From Nematopogon swammerdamellus (lineage: Eukaryota > Arthropoda > Insecta > Lepidoptera > Adelidae): a stretch of DNA of 64,000 bases. A program made the translations under genes and the position numbers. The stretch's first letter is position 1. Each line of letters opens with the position of its first letter. Below, in pieces: positions 33,101-42,891 of the stretch. The notes under the pieces were generated by a model. The model was not told the DNA's origin. It worked only from the letters and a program-made list of their open reading frames with translations, and made no database searches. The stretch is from contig OX336344.1 in assembly GCA_946902875.1 (NCBI GenBank), positions 23,953,791-24,017,790 of the forward strand. The letters run 5' to 3'.

Positions 33101-34390
33101 CAATAAAATTCGTGCCTATAACGGTTGGGTCATGCCTGTGCTCGTATATACTTTCGGTATTCTCAGATGGACTCAGACCGAATTGGACTCGCTGGACAGA
33201 AAGGTCAGGACGCTGATGACGAAATCCCGTATGCATCACCCACGATCATCGGTCATGAGGTTGTATATCCCGCGGAAGTGTGGGGGTCGAGGTATGTTAA
33301 ATGCCAAGAACCTGCACAACCGCGAGGTATGCAATCTCCGTCAGTACTTTTTGGAAAAGACTGATGTTTGTGAGATGCATCGCGATGTCGTCACCAGCGA
33401 TAAAGGTCTTACCCCGCTGAGCATGGGAAAAGAGAACTGGCGGAAGCCGGTTGTACTGAGCACCGAGGACCGCATGGAAGTATGGAAAGGCAAGGAGCTG
33501 CACGGTAGGTACTTCCGGTCTCTCACGGGACCGGATGTAGACCAACTTGCTTCCGTGCACTGGCTACGCTTCGGGGACCTCTTCGGGGAAACCGAAGGGT
33601 TTGTCTTTGCAATACAAGATGAGGTTGTCAAGACGAACAACTATAGGAAACACATAATGAAGGACGGGACCATTGACATCTGCCGCGCCTGCCACCAACC
33701 TGGCGAGTCCCTCAGACATGTGATTTCCGGTTGTTCGCAGCTTGCCAACACCGAGTATTTGCATAGACACAACCTAGTAGCCAGGATTATCCACCAGCAA
33801 CTTGCCTTAAAGTTCAACCTTGTAGGTACCGAAGTGCCTTACTATAAGTACAATCCGCCGCCAGTTCTCGAGAACGGTCATGTCACACTCTATTGGGACC
33901 GGTCCATTATCACAGACAGGACTATTCTCGCGAACAGACCTGATATTGTAATAGTGGACCGGGAGGCAAGACGCGCAACGCTCGTCGATATCGCCGTGCC
34001 GCATGATGGTAACCTCGTCAGTAAGGAAGCAGAGAAGATGTTAAAGTATCTGGATCTACAGCACGAGGTTACCAAAATGTGGCCCGTCGACTCGACGATC
34101 GTTGTGCCCATAGTCGTTTCGGCGCATGGGCTGATAGCGAAGAGCCTCGACGACCACCTTGAGAGGCTCTCGCTGAGTGGTTGGGTCAAGGGCCAGATCC
34201 AGAAGGCAGCCCTGCTCGACACTGCACGCATCGTCCGGAGGTTCCTCTCTTTGGGACCCGACCATCGGTAGCTTGGGCTCGCCCCGCCGCCGGTGGTGGA
34301 AACTCCATTTGTTTTTGTATTAATTTTAGATTTTAAGTTTGTAAATATTATGTAAAATTAATATAAAAAAAAATTTGTAAATAAATGGAT
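30200..34390 (+). mobile_element. R4/Dong-like LINE, nearly intact
   Basis: One frame from 30414 to 34271 is interrupted only by a TGA at 32754-32756. The first part (780 codons) has a proline/arginine-rich amino end and RT blocks WKSPGPDGLQNFW (near residue 550), NYRPITCLPTIYKL, WIDYKKAFDSVPH and IFQGDSLSPLWF. The stop lies six codons before FYMDD (YMDD near codon 787). The second part has CRACHQPGESLRHVISGC (CCHC-like, residue 303 of that part) and PDIVIVDREARRATLVDIAVP (residue 389), the restriction-like endonuclease pattern of the R2/R4 group. Dong elements favour TAA repeats, and the 5' flank (30182-30210) is TAA-rich. The 3' UTR ends in ATATAAAAAAAAATTTG. The endonuclease position and TAA flank favour R4/Dong over R2. 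Confidence 0.82.
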
Positions 34391-34439
34391 AAGAATATAA
34401 TTATAAAAATATTAAAACAAATATGAATTAAATTAATCA

Positions 34440-34810
34440 ATAAAAAAAATATATATATTACCGGTTCATAAAATAAATGGTTTAGGAACCGGTTTTCTGA
34501 ACCGGTTCAAAAACCAATGAACCGGTTCTTCAAACGAACTGATTCCGCAGGTGGGTTCAAGAACAGGTTCAAAAGAACCCTTTATGAACGGGCTTGCATG
34601 ATGGTTTTGAGAACCGGTTCTCGAACCGAGCTGCATTCATAAGCGGACTGGTTTAAGAACCGGGTAATAACTCGAGAACCACTGGTACTAGACCCATCGT
34701 GTTGGTACTCAAACTTCAGGTCTCGGTGAGATCTATCCATCTGTCACGTGAACTTTTGTTTTGGTCAAAACTCGAGAACCACTGGTGCTAGACCCATCTT
34801 ATAGTAAAAA
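34440..34810 (+). repeat. AACCGGTT-rich segment and short direct repeat
   Basis: Exact AACCGGTT occurs at 34487, 34500, 34520 and 34612 with several near matches, and once on the other side of the Dong-like element at 30036. It is followed by two copies of CTCGAGAACCACTGGT.CTAG about 100 bp apart (34673 and 34772). Confidence 0.75.
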
Positions 34811-36486
34811 AACATTTTTAAATATGTGCTGTAGCTCACGAACAAACATTCACACATATTTCCTCTTTATAATATTATATTTTGTAATGAATTTATATTT
34901 TTATCGAAAGTAGCAGCCCTAGGCGGCGCGGCGGCCAGGCCGCTTCTTCGTGTTCGCAAAGAGTTTGATTGTTCGTGTCCAGCGCACTGTGTCGGGACGT
35001 GCGCCCGGTGTCCCGCCTCGGTGAGCGAGCCGCGGAGGAGCTCGACCCGGTCCTGATACCGGGCTGGGCTGCAGCAGCGCTACGGGGCTCGCCCGCTCGT
35101 CTACTGGAACTGCGCCAGCTCTGCAGCTAAGTCTACCTGGTACACGACTTGATGAGAGGTGTTCCGATATTAGTGTCCGATAGTAGCAGGTATTTCATTT
35201 CGATCACCTTTACTTTACGGAACGAATTTCTCACAAATAAAATTTTAAAACTGTCGAGTTGGTGTTCATTTATTTATTACTCATGCTTTCAGCTCAAGTT
35301 CATGCGCATTGCGCATGCGCTAAGCGCAAACTACGTTTCGTTCCGTTTCGATCCAAGTTTTGAATATAAATGAACTTCTAACGTTCGGCTTTATAATTTA
35401 GCAACCTTCGGATCCATCGTCGTCGTACGGATAGTCGAAATCCACAGGCAGGACAGAACTCACTGTCATAATAATCGGAAAACTGAGAGCTACTCAATTT
35501 TATTGCGTTGTGTTAAGGAATATAACCTAGGAACGAGATAGAAACACTAGTATAACAATAATTTTACCAATGCGTTAAGACTGTCGTAAGGAATCGCTTA
35601 GAATGTTCTCCACACATGACCATAATCAAAGGGTCGTCTTCCCTTACCGATTTTAATCGGGCTCTAAGGGGTCGTATTACCACAAAACATCATATTCCTC
35701 ACAGATTACAAGCTCATGAATACCATCTTCCCTGCACTGTCCGTTGTTGGTTTTATCTTTAATCACTCTCCACATCCATTTTTTGAATTATTATTACTAT
35801 TCATATCTTTGACTCGATGCAATGTCTTTAACTTTGGCAAGCAAGACATTATATCTATAGCCGTCTTGTATTTCTCAACACATAGTTGGTCGACGAGCAT
35901 GCATGAAGAACATTATGGGAGTGGAAGAGGCGGCAGAGGTGTGTCAGGATCGTGGCAACAGGCGTGCCGCTATGTATGTAGTTGCTTGTCAAAATGTATA
36001 GTGTTTAGTCTTAAGTGATAACATGACATTATTCATCCAATATTCGTACTATTTGACACTTTCATGGTGAATACATTATATATAATAAATATGTATGTTT
36101 ATATGTAAGTTTTTAACAGATTTATAAACATCGCAGTACTAACCTATACGCGGTTAAGTGTACACTTTTGTCGCTATAAACATTTAAGGTTTCAAGAATA
36201 TAAGTCAAACAGTGCTGAGAAGCTAGAAGCCGCGATCGAGAGACACCTGACCGAGCTAATAAGGATTCTTGACAACAGAGCTGCCTAACAGGTCCATGGT
36301 AGCAAGCAACCTCCTAAGAATAGTAGAGGAAGGCCGAAACTGTGAGCGGAGCAGCGAACAATAATAATCAATGCTCATTTTGCTCTACCAGGTATTCAAT
36401 TTTGTTCAACCGCATTAGAAAATATAACTTTTTACTAAAAATGTTTCTATATCGCGTAAACTCTACTGTGAATTGGTGCAGCTTAC
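34811..36486. other. Intron 2, no recognised gene
   Basis: Contains a GC-rich patch at 34915-35140 without a recognisable protein, and TGCGCATGCGC at 35312-35322, matching the core of the NRF1/EWG recognition sequence. Otherwise AT-rich. Confidence 0.45.
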
Positions 36487-36614
36487 CTTGTAGTTTCCGA
36501 GGCGGTTGACAATACAGGTGAAGTGAACGTCCCTGCCTTGCGCCACCGTTACGTTCTCTAGCGGCGACAAGAACTCCGGCTCGCGCTCCGCCTCCCCAGA
36601 CACGCGCAGCTGAC
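36487..36614 (-). CDS. Exon 2 of the lachesin/DIP-like protein: first half of Ig domain 1
   Basis: 128 nt from a GATGGCCGCAG acceptor to AACTACAAG|GTAAGC. It takes one base from exon 1 (G + GT), runs QLRVSGEAEREPEFLSPLEN, VTVAQGRDVHFTC and IVNRLGNYK, and ends in phase 0. EPEF.SPLENVTV..GRDV.FTC is the first strand and first cysteine of Ig1 in lachesin/DIP proteins. The phase fits exon 1 and exon 3 (NYK then VAWIK) without adjustment. A 124-bp array of diverged copies of its 5' part and acceptor lies directly upstream. Confidence 0.9.
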
Positions 36615-37640
36615 CTGCGGCCATCGACATTATTAGATGCAATCAAGTGCACATCCCTCCCCTGCACAATCATCACGTTCACAAGCAGCGACGAGAACTC
36701 CGGTTGGCGCTCCGCTTCCCCAGACACGCGCAGCTGACCTGCGGCCATCGACATTATTAGATGCAATCAAGTGCACATCCCTCCCCTGCACAATCATCAC
36801 GTTCACAAGCAGCGACGAGAACTCCGGTTGGCGCTCCGCCTCCCCAGACACGCGCAGCTGACCTGCGGCCATCGACATTATTAGATGCAATCAAGTGCAC
36901 ATCCCTCCCCTGCACAATCATCACGTTCACAAGCAGCGACGAGAACTCCGGTTGGCGCTCCGCCTCCCCAGACACGCGCAGCTGACCTGCGGCCATCGAC
37001 ATTATTAGATGCAATCAAGTGCACATCCCTCCCCTGCACAATCATCACGTTCACAAGCAGCGACGAGAACTCCGGTTGGCGCTCCGCCTCCCCAGACACG
37101 CGCAGCTGACCTGCGGCCATCGACATTATTAGATGCAATCAAGTGCACATCCCTCCCCTGCACAATCATCACGTTCACAAGCAGCGACGAGAACTCCGGT
37201 TGGCGCTCCGCCTCCCCAGACACGCGCAGCTGACCTGCGGCCATCGACATTATTAGATGCAATCAAGTGCACATCCCTCCCCTGCACAATCATCACGTTC
37301 ACAAGCAGCGACGAGAACTCCGGTTGGCGCTCCGCCTCCCCAGACACGCGCAGCTGACCTGCGGCCATCGACATTATTAGATGCAATCAAGTGCACATCC
37401 CTCCCCTGCACAATCATCACGTTCACAAGCAGCGACGAGAACTCCGGTTGGCGCTCCGCCTCCCCAGACACGCGCAGCTGACCTGCGGCCATCGACATTA
37501 TTAGATGCAATCAAGTGCACATCCCTCCCCTGCACAATCATCACGTTCACAAGCAGCGACGAGAACTCCGGTTGGCGCTCCGCCTCCCCAGACACGCGCA
37601 GCTGACCTGCGGCCATCGACATTATTAGATGCAATCAAGT
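36615..37640 (-). repeat. 124-bp tandem array derived from the intron 1 / exon 2 junction
   Basis: Eight near-identical units with a period of exactly 124 bp; the shared start recurs at 36626, 36750, 36874, 36998, 37122, 37246, 37370, 37494 and 37618. Each minus-strand unit carries intron sequence GATTGCATCTAATAATGTCG, the acceptor GATGGCCGCAG and a copy of the first ~85 nt of exon 2, diverged from the true exon (QPEFSSLLVNVMIVQGRDVH against EPEFLSPLENVTVAQGRDVH). At the distal end (37640-37690) a further diverged copy reads LPPLKNVTIVEG. No unit has the exon 2 donor. Confidence 0.95.
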
Positions 37641-37871
37641 GCACATCCCTTCCACAATCGTGACGTTCTTCAGGGGTGGTAAGTCTAAATGTTTTGTATG
37701 AAGAAAATGTAATGAGTCAATGTTGGACATAGCCTCTCCAATTTTCCGCCAGTCCTCTTGGCCTACAGTAAATAACCTGTAACACTTCATAGTTGAGGAG
37801 TCTTCTCCCAAATACGATAAACGGCGGAGCTGCGGGCAAAATCTAGTTAAATGATAAAGCGAGACGCTCAC
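37641..37871 (-). other. Intron 1 between exon 1 and the exon-2 array
   Basis: 231 bp. Its left end holds the diverged exon-2-like LPPLKNVTIVEG segment. The rest has no recognised feature. Confidence 0.5.
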
Positions 37872-37998
37872 CCGCGACCAGAGTGAGGAGGGTTAGAGTG
37901 GAGAGGATGCGCGGGGTCGCCGCCCCGCCCCCGCCGCCCCCGCCGCCGCCCCCGCGCGGCGCCCCCGCCGCCGCTGCAGCCGTCGCCGAGGCTGACAT
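37872..37998 (-). CDS. Exon 1 of the lachesin/DIP-like protein: start codon and signal peptide
   Basis: Begins ATG at 37998 and ends GTCGCGG|GTGAGC, 127 nt (42 codons plus one base). The peptide has an alanine-rich start, a run of about nine glycines from repeated GGC/GGG codons, then TPRILSTLTLLTLVAG, a basic-then-hydrophobic segment suited to a signal peptide. Phase 1 matches exon 2. The long glycine run before the hydrophobic core is unusual for a secreted protein, so translation could begin elsewhere, but no other ATG lies downstream in this exon. The sequence upstream gives no certain promoter. Called mainly on phase and order. Confidence 0.7.
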
Positions 37999-38554
37999 GG
38001 TCACTTTCACATTTGCTCGCGTTATTTGAGACGACTTTGTAAGATGTCACACGGCGTTGTGTAAGTCTTTAGAAAGGAACGCACATATAGTATAGTGTCC
38101 ATGATTGACGCCTGATTATTCAGAGCTCACGATAGGTAAATCACTGAAGTAGAAAATGTTCGTACTCGTAGAACACTCGAACTGGGTGCTTATGTCATAT
38201 AACATGCAGTTGGCGCGCATTCAATCAATTGTTGTAAAGCCTCTTTGTTTTATTGTTGTTGTATATTTTTTCCTGCCTTCAATATCTTCATGTTTCCATA
38301 TTTGTGGGTAATTTTTTTATTGTCACCATATTTTAATAAATGAATAATAAGTTAGCTATTATAGTTGTTTTGCCGCGTAATGTTTGATGGTTCGTTGTGT
38401 GGCTGAAGCTGCAGGCAGCGCGAGCTCTGGTCGACCTCCCACGTGATCCATCCTCGATGGGGAAGGCATTTGTTGCAACATTTGTTCTTTCCACAAATCT
38501 GAAATAAAATGAAACATCCTTCAAATTTGAACTAACATAACAAATGTACCGTAC
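37999..38554. promoter_or_regulatory. Upstream region of the Ig gene
   Basis: No TATA box or initiator is certain. At 38500-38515 (minus) TTTATTTCAG precedes ATTTGTGGAAAGAAC and could be the acceptor of an upstream non-coding exon; no matching donor was identified. Placement of the promoter is unresolved. Confidence 0.25.
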
Positions 38555-39042
38555 CGTGTGGGGTCGGTACTTAAAAAGAATAGCCCCACTGCATCTCTCC
38601 CCGTCGCATGTCGTAAAAGTCGACTAAGGGATAAGAAAATTCGTCAGCCTCGGTAGCTCAGTGGCGCGGTTGGCTAATCAACTGTTATTTATTAAGCAAC
38701 GCTGAGCGCGGTCAGTGATTGGATGGGTGACCGCTGGACCGTTGGAGGCTGACCGTGGTTCGGATTCCACGTTAAACTGTAGTTCCCTTCCCTTCTTACC
38801 TTACTAGGTGGTAGGGTTTATCCCGGCCGGGTTGGTACCACCGCACTGAACGAAACGTCGGTCGAAACGGCTACGTAAATAGTTCGTGTTTTCCGTCCAG
38901 TTTAGTGTAGCCGACATGAAATGAAGGGAAGCACTGACATGGCACCTAGTTCACCCTGTGTTATGGGCTGACATCACGGATGTTGTAGGTGAGGTAGCCA
39001 ACCGTGTCAGGTTCCATAAAAAAAATAAAAATAAAAAAAATA
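38555..39042 (+). mobile_element. Full-length copy of the tRNA/5S-headed repeat
   Basis: Same order as 9180-9641: CCCCGTCGCATGTCGTAAAA block, TAGCTCAGTGG (38654), 5S-like TTAAGCAACGCTGAGCGCGG and TTGGATGGGTGACCGC (38692-38735), GGTTCGGATTCC (about 38757), body and an A-rich tail. The segment between A-box and 5S-like part has a small duplication (TTATTTATTAAG). Confidence 0.85.
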
Positions 39043-39837
39043 ACCCGACGCTAAAGAGGGGTGTTATATGTAAGTTTAACGTGTGTCTGTCTGTGGCATC
39101 GTAGCTCCCAAACGGATGGACCGATTTGGGTGCGGTTTATTTATTAGAAAGCTGGTTTAATCGGGATGGTTCTAAGCTATATTTGTAATCGAGCAATCAA
39201 GTAATTAAGTAATTAATAAAAAAAAGTGGACAGATTTGCATGCGGTTTTTCCGCATGCAAGAAAAAGCTTGAAATAAAACTTTAATTATAAATAAAAAAA
39301 AACCCTGACCTTAAAAAGTCAAAAATAATTTCCGTTTACTTACTAGCTCGGAGGAGTCGGGGGACCGCTAAGTAAATAAAATATAAAACTGAGAGCTACG
39401 CGTGCATTTATCTAGCGGTCCGCCGAGTATTGAAGGCCCTGTCAACCCGTTTTCTTTTTTTTTATGGAATCTGACACGGTTGGCTACTTCACCTACAACA
39501 TCCGTGATGTCAGCCCATAACACCAGGTGAACTAGGTGCCATGTCAGTACTCCTGTTTCAGGCGCCGTTTTCGCTGGTTGGAGTAGGATGCAACATAATA
39601 AATCAATAAAAAATTAGGTTTTTATTTTTTTATTCCAAAACTACGGATCGAAACAAAAAAGTAATAAAAAGCTACGGATTTCGATATTTAATTAACAAAT
39701 AAAATATTCTTTTCAAAGCCTTGATTTGGTCACGTTGCCATAAATAAGTACGTTTTTATAACTAAACTAGCTTTTACCCGCGCCTTCGCTCGCCGTAAAT
39801 TTAAACGCAAACATGATAAACGATAGCTTCTTTTGTG
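39043..39837. other. Repeat debris
   Basis: AT-rich with a minus-strand tail fragment of the tRNA/5S-headed family at 39455-39550. At 39768 CTAGCTTTTACCCGCGCCTTCG is a repeat-type start common in moth genomes. No gene. Confidence 0.5.
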
Positions 39838-40165
39838 TTGTCTCTCTCTCTCCTTGAACCCTTTCTCCCTAACTCCCTCGCTTCCCTTCCCTCCCCCTCC
39901 CGCCCCTCGCTCTTTTCCGTCCCCCTCTTTCCCGTTTAACCACGTTATCTGCCTACCTCTCTCCCTAATTCCCTCCTCTCCCTCTTTCCCCAATCCCCCA
40001 CTCGCTCCGTCCCCCCTCGCTCGTTTCATCTTCCCATCCCACCTCCATCCTACCTCCCACTCTTTCACCCTCCTCCTTCCCTACCCTGTTCCTCCTCCCC
40101 CCTCCCTCCCTCCTCCCGCGCCTCACTCGCTCCTCCCTTCCTATTCCTCCCTATCTCAGCCTTCT
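39838..40165 (+). repeat. Polypyrimidine tract
   Basis: About 330 bp almost entirely C and T on the plus strand (CTCCC, TTCCC and CCTCC motifs). A similar tract in the same orientation is at 48135-48485. Long frames through it are compositional artefacts. Confidence 0.9.
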
Positions 40166-40819
40166 TTTAACCACAGAATAGAAAAGAGTACTCCGTACAG
40201 AAGCTTCTCTGTACAAACATTCACAAAGAAAGAGCTACTCTGCGACGACGCGATAAAGTACAAATTGACTCGCACCTACCCACCTACATTTCGCTTCTCT
40301 TTCTGTCGCGTAACTCTATCTCGAAAGCGCGCCGTTCAGCGCGTGTAAGGGCTGTGTCTTTGGGCTGTCTTTTTGTGAGGAATAAAATAAAGATGATACC
40401 TACCAACGATACGATATTTAGCTACGGCTAATTCATGCGAACAAATTCATGCATGCGTTAGCGACACAATTAGTTTCTCACATGGAAGCGTGCAACCTTC
40501 CAGTGATAGTTTTGTTTGATCAATACATTTAATGATCATCTACAATGTACCTATTGTTTTATTGGTGTTTTTTATTGTATAAAAACCCACATTGAGAGAC
40601 AGAGAACGAATAAATGTTCTATTTCTATACTTATACATATTAGGCCATACATACCACGCTGTTCGGCGTCATCTAACTAATGTTATTGGCAATATGATAA
40701 TATTATTTTAAATCTATGACCTACTAATATAAATAAATAAATTACTAGAAATAAATCAAAATTCTGCACAATAATGACGTGCTTTCGACATTTCTAAATT
40801 CGAAAAGAAACGGCTGGAT
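40166..40819. other. No recognised gene
   Basis: Non-coding DNA between the pyrimidine tract and the foldback arm; no ORF of note. Confidence 0.5.
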
Positions 40820-41009
40820 AGCGGCAGCACAGTGTCAAATATGACCTTAAAATCGGACACGTTCTTTTTATTCCAGAAATTAATAGATTTAGTTATTTAA
40901 AATGCTAGAGTAAAACTCCCCCGCCTCTGCGACTTTTAGTTTAGGAGAAATAATTTTTTGAAAATTACACTTTTTTAGTTTCGAAAAAACGAAAAATAAT
41001 TCTACAATT

Positions 41010-41163
41010 GGGTTGAGTTTTGCATAAAAGAACCAACTAACATTTTTACTGAAAATACAAATTTACAAATAAATAAATTTTAATTTTAATTTTAATTTAT
41101 TTATATGTAAGTTTGTATTTTCAGTAAAAATGTTAGTTGGTTCTTTTATGCAAAACTCAACCC
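41010..41163. mobile_element. MITE with ~70-bp inverted repeats, AATT target duplication
   Basis: GGGTTGAGTTTTGCATAAAA starts the element and its reverse complement ends it, with only a few arm mismatches and an AT-rich loop. AATT flanks both sides (41006-41009, 41164-41167). The empty site exists in the other foldback arm: at 47865-47880 the sequence continues across a single AATT. Confidence 0.92.
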
Positions 41164-41571
41164 AATTAAAAGTAAGCTACTTATTTAAATTTCACTCAGC
41201 CTTATCAAAGACCCTTTCGAATATCCACATTTGAAAAGTTATTCCAAGCTGTGAAAGTTTACAGAAATCGAATTATATTTATTTTTAATTTTTTTTATTT
41301 TATTTTTTTTCTCCTAGATCCCATAGTAGTAGGCGGATATATTTATACCGAAAATAGTTCACTGTTTCCTCTGTCCGTTAAAAAAAAATCGACGCCTAAT
41401 TCCATGGGATTAAGAAGTTACAGGAGTTATTCGCTATGGGCTAGGGTTGTTACTAGAATGAATAAAAATTTTCCCATTTTTTATTTATTTATTTTTGACA
41501 TTTTGATTAATTTTATTGTATTGTTTCGTGATTTCTTTTAATAATAATTAGCTTGTTTCGGTTTTTGTTTT

Positions 41572-41692
41572 TTTTTTTTGTTTTTTTTTTATGGAAACTG
41601 ACACGGCTCGCTAAATCACCTACACTACAGCATCCGTGATGTCAGCCCATAACACCGGGAGAACTAGGTATTCATTTCATGTCGGCTACTAT
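41572..41692 (-). mobile_element. Tail fragment of the tRNA/5S-headed repeat family
   Basis: Poly-T followed by GGAAACTGACACGGCTCGCT and CATCCGTGATGTCAGCCCAT, in the spacer of the foldback. Confidence 0.72.
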
Positions 41693-42046
41693 GTTTAAAA
41701 TTGGGGAGGCGTATGTCCAGCAGTGAACACATACACACTGACTGACTAACTGACCAGTCCATATACATCCACTGCTGGGACCATATCATTATTTTGCGGA
41801 AAAATAAAAGATTTTGTAAAGTGCCAACCCTATTGCCCGAAACTTGATAATTGCACTAAAATGAGCATAACTTCTTAAACCCATGGAATTAGGCGTCGGT
41901 TTTTTTTAACGGACAGAGGAAATAGTGAACTATTTTCGGTATAAATATCTCCGCCTACTACTACGGGATCTAGGAGAAAAAAAAAAATAATAAAAAATAT
42001 ATATATATAATTCGATTTCTGTAAACTTTCACAGCCTCGAATAACT

Positions 42047-42263
42047 TGTGGCGGTGACTCATTGGGCACATTACACATTTCATGACAGTGCAGCAAGGTG
42101 GGGCACTTTCCCCCACGCGCCCGCGGACTTACGTGCCCTACTAGTACCACCACGTCGCCCCAGCTCCTCAGTCTTCGGCTAAGCAACCTAACGTCTCCCA
42201 CACGCCGAGACTCAAGTTAAGTGGACACGGACATATATTACTTATATCACTCCAACACTTACA
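42047..42263 (+). repeat. 5' LTR of Gypsy-type element, internally deleted
   Basis: Begins TGTGGCGGTGACTC and ends CAACACTTACA, matching the 3' LTR at 47478-47788. It lacks a 94-bp segment present there, between CTAACGT and CTCCCACAC; the missing part includes the likely TATA sequence (AATATAAAG). TSD AACT lies at 42043-42046. Confidence 0.93.
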
Positions 42264-42440
42264 TTGGTGACCCCGAAAATCAGTGAACACCTAAGGCGGG
42301 CGGTTACATTGGTGACCCCGAAAAACAGTGAACACCTAAGGCGGGCGGTTACATTGGTGACCCCGAAAAACAGTGAACACCTAAGGCGGGCGGTTACATT
42401 GGTGACCCCGAAAAACAGTGAACACCTAGGGCGGGCGGAT
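42261..42440 (+). repeat. Four 45-bp copies of the primer-binding-site leader
   Basis: ACATTGGTGACCCCGAAAA...CTAAGGCGGGCGGTT is repeated at 42261, 42306, 42351 and 42396. The first copy directly follows the 5' LTR, where TGGTGACCCC is the expected tRNA primer-binding site. Confidence 0.95.
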
Positions 42441-42480
42441 AATTTTGAACACTCGGACAGTTAAAATCATAAAGTGAACT

Positions 42481-42891
42481 ATGGACGAGTATGGACGCCC
42501 ACTGCCTCTGCAGTCGCGACCGGCGGCGGCGAACCTGGCCGACAAGATTATGGAGAATGCCACCAAGACGGACATCGCGGTGATCGACAAACGCCCAGCA
42601 GCTTTATCAGCGTCGTCAAAACTGGAGGACACCATAGCAGAGATGCCCAGACAACTCGCGCAGCTGACAACCGAAATCTGCGAGATAAAGGCCGACCGAA
42701 GCCACGTAGCACGCGAGCGCTCGAGATCCCAGACGGGCCCGAGGACATCACGAAGCGCCAGCCGATCACGCTGGCAAGAGAAGCGCGCAGCAGCTGACCC
42801 CAACTGGCTGTGCACGGCTCACTTCAAGTACAGGGGGAAGGCGCGGTCATGCAAGCAACCGTGCGCGTGGACGAAGCTGTCGGGAAACTAA
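42481..42891 (+). pseudogene. Gag of the Gypsy element with its central part missing
   Basis: 136 codons with a short amino-terminal part (ADKIMENATKTDIAVIDKRP), a coil-like stretch, an arginine/serine-rich segment and the carboxy-terminal WLCTAHFKYRGKARSCKQPC motif that ends Gag in this Gypsy group. Relatives have a capsid region of a few hundred residues between these, which is absent. Without it particles could not assemble. The protease frame overlaps in a different register. Confidence 0.75.

Noticed and set aside
36633..37634. Series of identical 85-codon and 74-codon ORFs
   Set aside because: One per 124-bp unit, spanning unit joins and intron sequence; repeat artefacts.
36626..37634. 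CRISPR-like array (regular repeats)
   Set aside because: Units are contiguous with no variable spacers, and the genome is animal.
39833..40348. 171-codon proline/serine-rich ORF
   Set aside because: Reading of the polypyrimidine tract; no conserved motif.
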